A DNA stretch of 35,013 bases, taken from the IMG/VR virus record IMGVR_UViG_3300013306_000038, positions 1 to 35,013 of that record; one strand, given 5' to 3'. This DNA comes from a virus. Of this stretch, positions 34,443 through 35,013 are shown piece after piece. Position 1 is the stretch's first letter, and each line of letters starts with the position of its first letter. The position numbers and the translations under genes were made by a program. The notes beneath the pieces were generated by a model, which searched no databases, had not been told where the DNA came from, and saw nothing but the letters and a program-made list of their open reading frames with translations.

Positions 34443-34841
34443 TTAGTAGCGGTTGACCACGTGAGCAACGCTATCAAGACACTTCTGACAACCTTCTTTC
34501 ATGGCCTTGAAGTACCCGGCATCTGAACGGCTCGATTCTGCAAGCGCGTAGTGATGCACAGTGTCAACATAGTGTTTGATTTCATTCAAACGGTAAGCTT
34601 CGCCGCGCGCAAGAGCTTCAGAAGTCGGGTCGGCGAGTTCGCTGACAAGAATCATGTTTTTCATTTGGCCGGGATACACCCGGCTTTCGATGTTTTGACC
34701 GTCGATGACTTGAATCGCCGTGCCTTGCTTCTTTCCCATGCTGGTAAGCGTGATCTTTGAAACAACGCAACCGCCCTTGCGATCCCAATCTCCGAATAAC
34801 CAAACCGTATCGCCTTTCTTGAAAGTTGTCGTTTTCGTCAT
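34443..34841 (-). CDS. Hypothetical protein (132 aa)
   Basis: ATG 34841 has GGAGAAAAG upstream. The N-terminal half is beta-rich and KOW/SH3-like (F-K-K-G-D-T-V-W-L-F-G-D-W, G-G-C-V-V-S-K-I-T-L-T), and the C-terminal half is helical (Y-R-L-N-E-I-K-H-Y-V-D-T-V-H-H-Y). A C-Q-K-C pair lies near the end. No family is recognised. It is driven by promoter P4. Confidence 0.73.
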   Translation of the reverse strand: MTKTTTFKKGDTVWLFGDWDRKGGCVVSKITLTSMGKKQGTAIQVIDGQNIESRVYPGQMKNMILVSELADPTSEALARGEAYRLNEIKHYVDTVHHYALAESSRSDAGYFKAMKEGCQKCLDSVAHVVNRY

Positions 34842-34877
34842 GATCTTTTCTCCGTGGTTTGCGCTGCCATGTAGAGA

Positions 34878-34936
34878 AATATACAGGACACTAATTCAGA
34901 AAACAATGCTATTTCACAAATTTTTCTGAATTAGTG
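34878..34936 (-). promoter_or_regulatory. Promoter P4 with 15-bp perfect inverted repeat
   Basis: TTGTTT (34901-34906) and TATATT (34878-34883) are spaced by 17 bases on the minus strand. TGAAATAG (34909-34916) lies two bases upstream of the -35. CACTAATTCAGAAAA (34889-34903) and its exact reverse complement (34922-34936) flank the -35 and the box, a typical layout for a dimeric operator. Confidence 0.7.
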
Positions 34937-35013
34937 TTGCTGTGTCGCACAAACTCAACATCTGCCGGGATCTGGAACGAACCGAGCAACGTCCGCTTGT
35001 TCATGATGAAGAC
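34909..35013 (-). CDS. 3' end of a gene entering from the right edge (partial)
   Basis: A minus-strand frame from the edge to TAG at 34909-34911 reads like coding sequence (R-T-L-L-G-S-F-Q-I-P-A-D-V-E-F-V-R-H). It contains an in-frame ATG near 35004 without a ribosome site, so it is more likely the tail of a longer gene. Its stop lies in the P4 box, as the 32531 gene's stop does in P3. Too short to identify. Confidence 0.4.
   Translation of the reverse strand, partial: VFIMNKRTLLGSFQIPADVEFVRHSNTNSEKFVK

Noticed and set aside
1-35013. CRISPR arrays, rRNA, tRNA genes and insertion sequences
   Set aside because: None seen: no regularly spaced repeats, no cloverleaf sequences and no transposase-like proteins.

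Overview
This window is part of a tailed-phage (Caudoviricetes) genome or prophage. The evidence is near-complete coding density, many short overlapping genes, a phage-style replication module, a 3-TM holin, a terminase-small-subunit-like gene, and no host housekeeping genes. The codon use (moderately high GC, many GATC/CGATCG words) and the gene types suggest a host among the Burkholderiales or related proteobacteria. Carriage of a DNA polymerase III alpha subunit recalls Nazgul-like siphophages of Burkholderia. The host assignment is inference only.

Layout. (1) 1-15530, minus strand: a long operon read leftwards from a promoter near 15600. In transcription order it holds small genes, a RecD/Dda-like SF1 helicase, two HAD phosphatases, a DnaQ-like exonuclease, a C-family DNA polymerase III alpha subunit, a small membrane protein, an Acb2 anti-CBASS protein, a VRR-NUC nuclease, an SNF2-type helicase, replication-associated proteins, a 3-TM holin and a Nudix protein. 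(2) 15683-26869, plus strand: a divergent operon starting with an AEP-type primase. It continues through about twenty small genes joined almost throughout by ATGA/GTGA stop-start overlaps, then a 652-residue coiled-coil protein, an unknown gene and a VapE-like SF3 helicase. (3) 26870-27557: a gene-free, very AT-rich stretch with a 20-bp perfect palindrome and repeats, the best candidate origin. It is followed by a terminase-small-subunit-like gene. (4) 28452-35013, minus strand: short operons of small genes. They are separated by hairpin terminators and driven by a repeated promoter/operator module carrying a TGAAATAG box. Three of the products have signal peptides.

How the parts work together. 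Primase, VapE-like helicase, Pol III alpha, separate proofreading exonuclease, SF1 and SNF2 helicases and a nuclease make a largely self-contained replication and recombination module. The divergent promoters at 15.6 kb probably start both main operons with host RNA polymerase. Acb2 would protect the phage against CBASS immunity by binding cyclic nucleotides. The coupled small genes are typical of early host-takeover or counter-defence clusters.

Most notable signals: an exact copy of the bacterial centromere parS (28435-28450), with a second site one base off (25132-25147), the two bracketing the origin-like region; an Acb2 anti-CBASS gene; a 141-bp element bounded by 19-bp perfect inverted repeats (30110-30250); and the repeated TGAAATAG promoter module.
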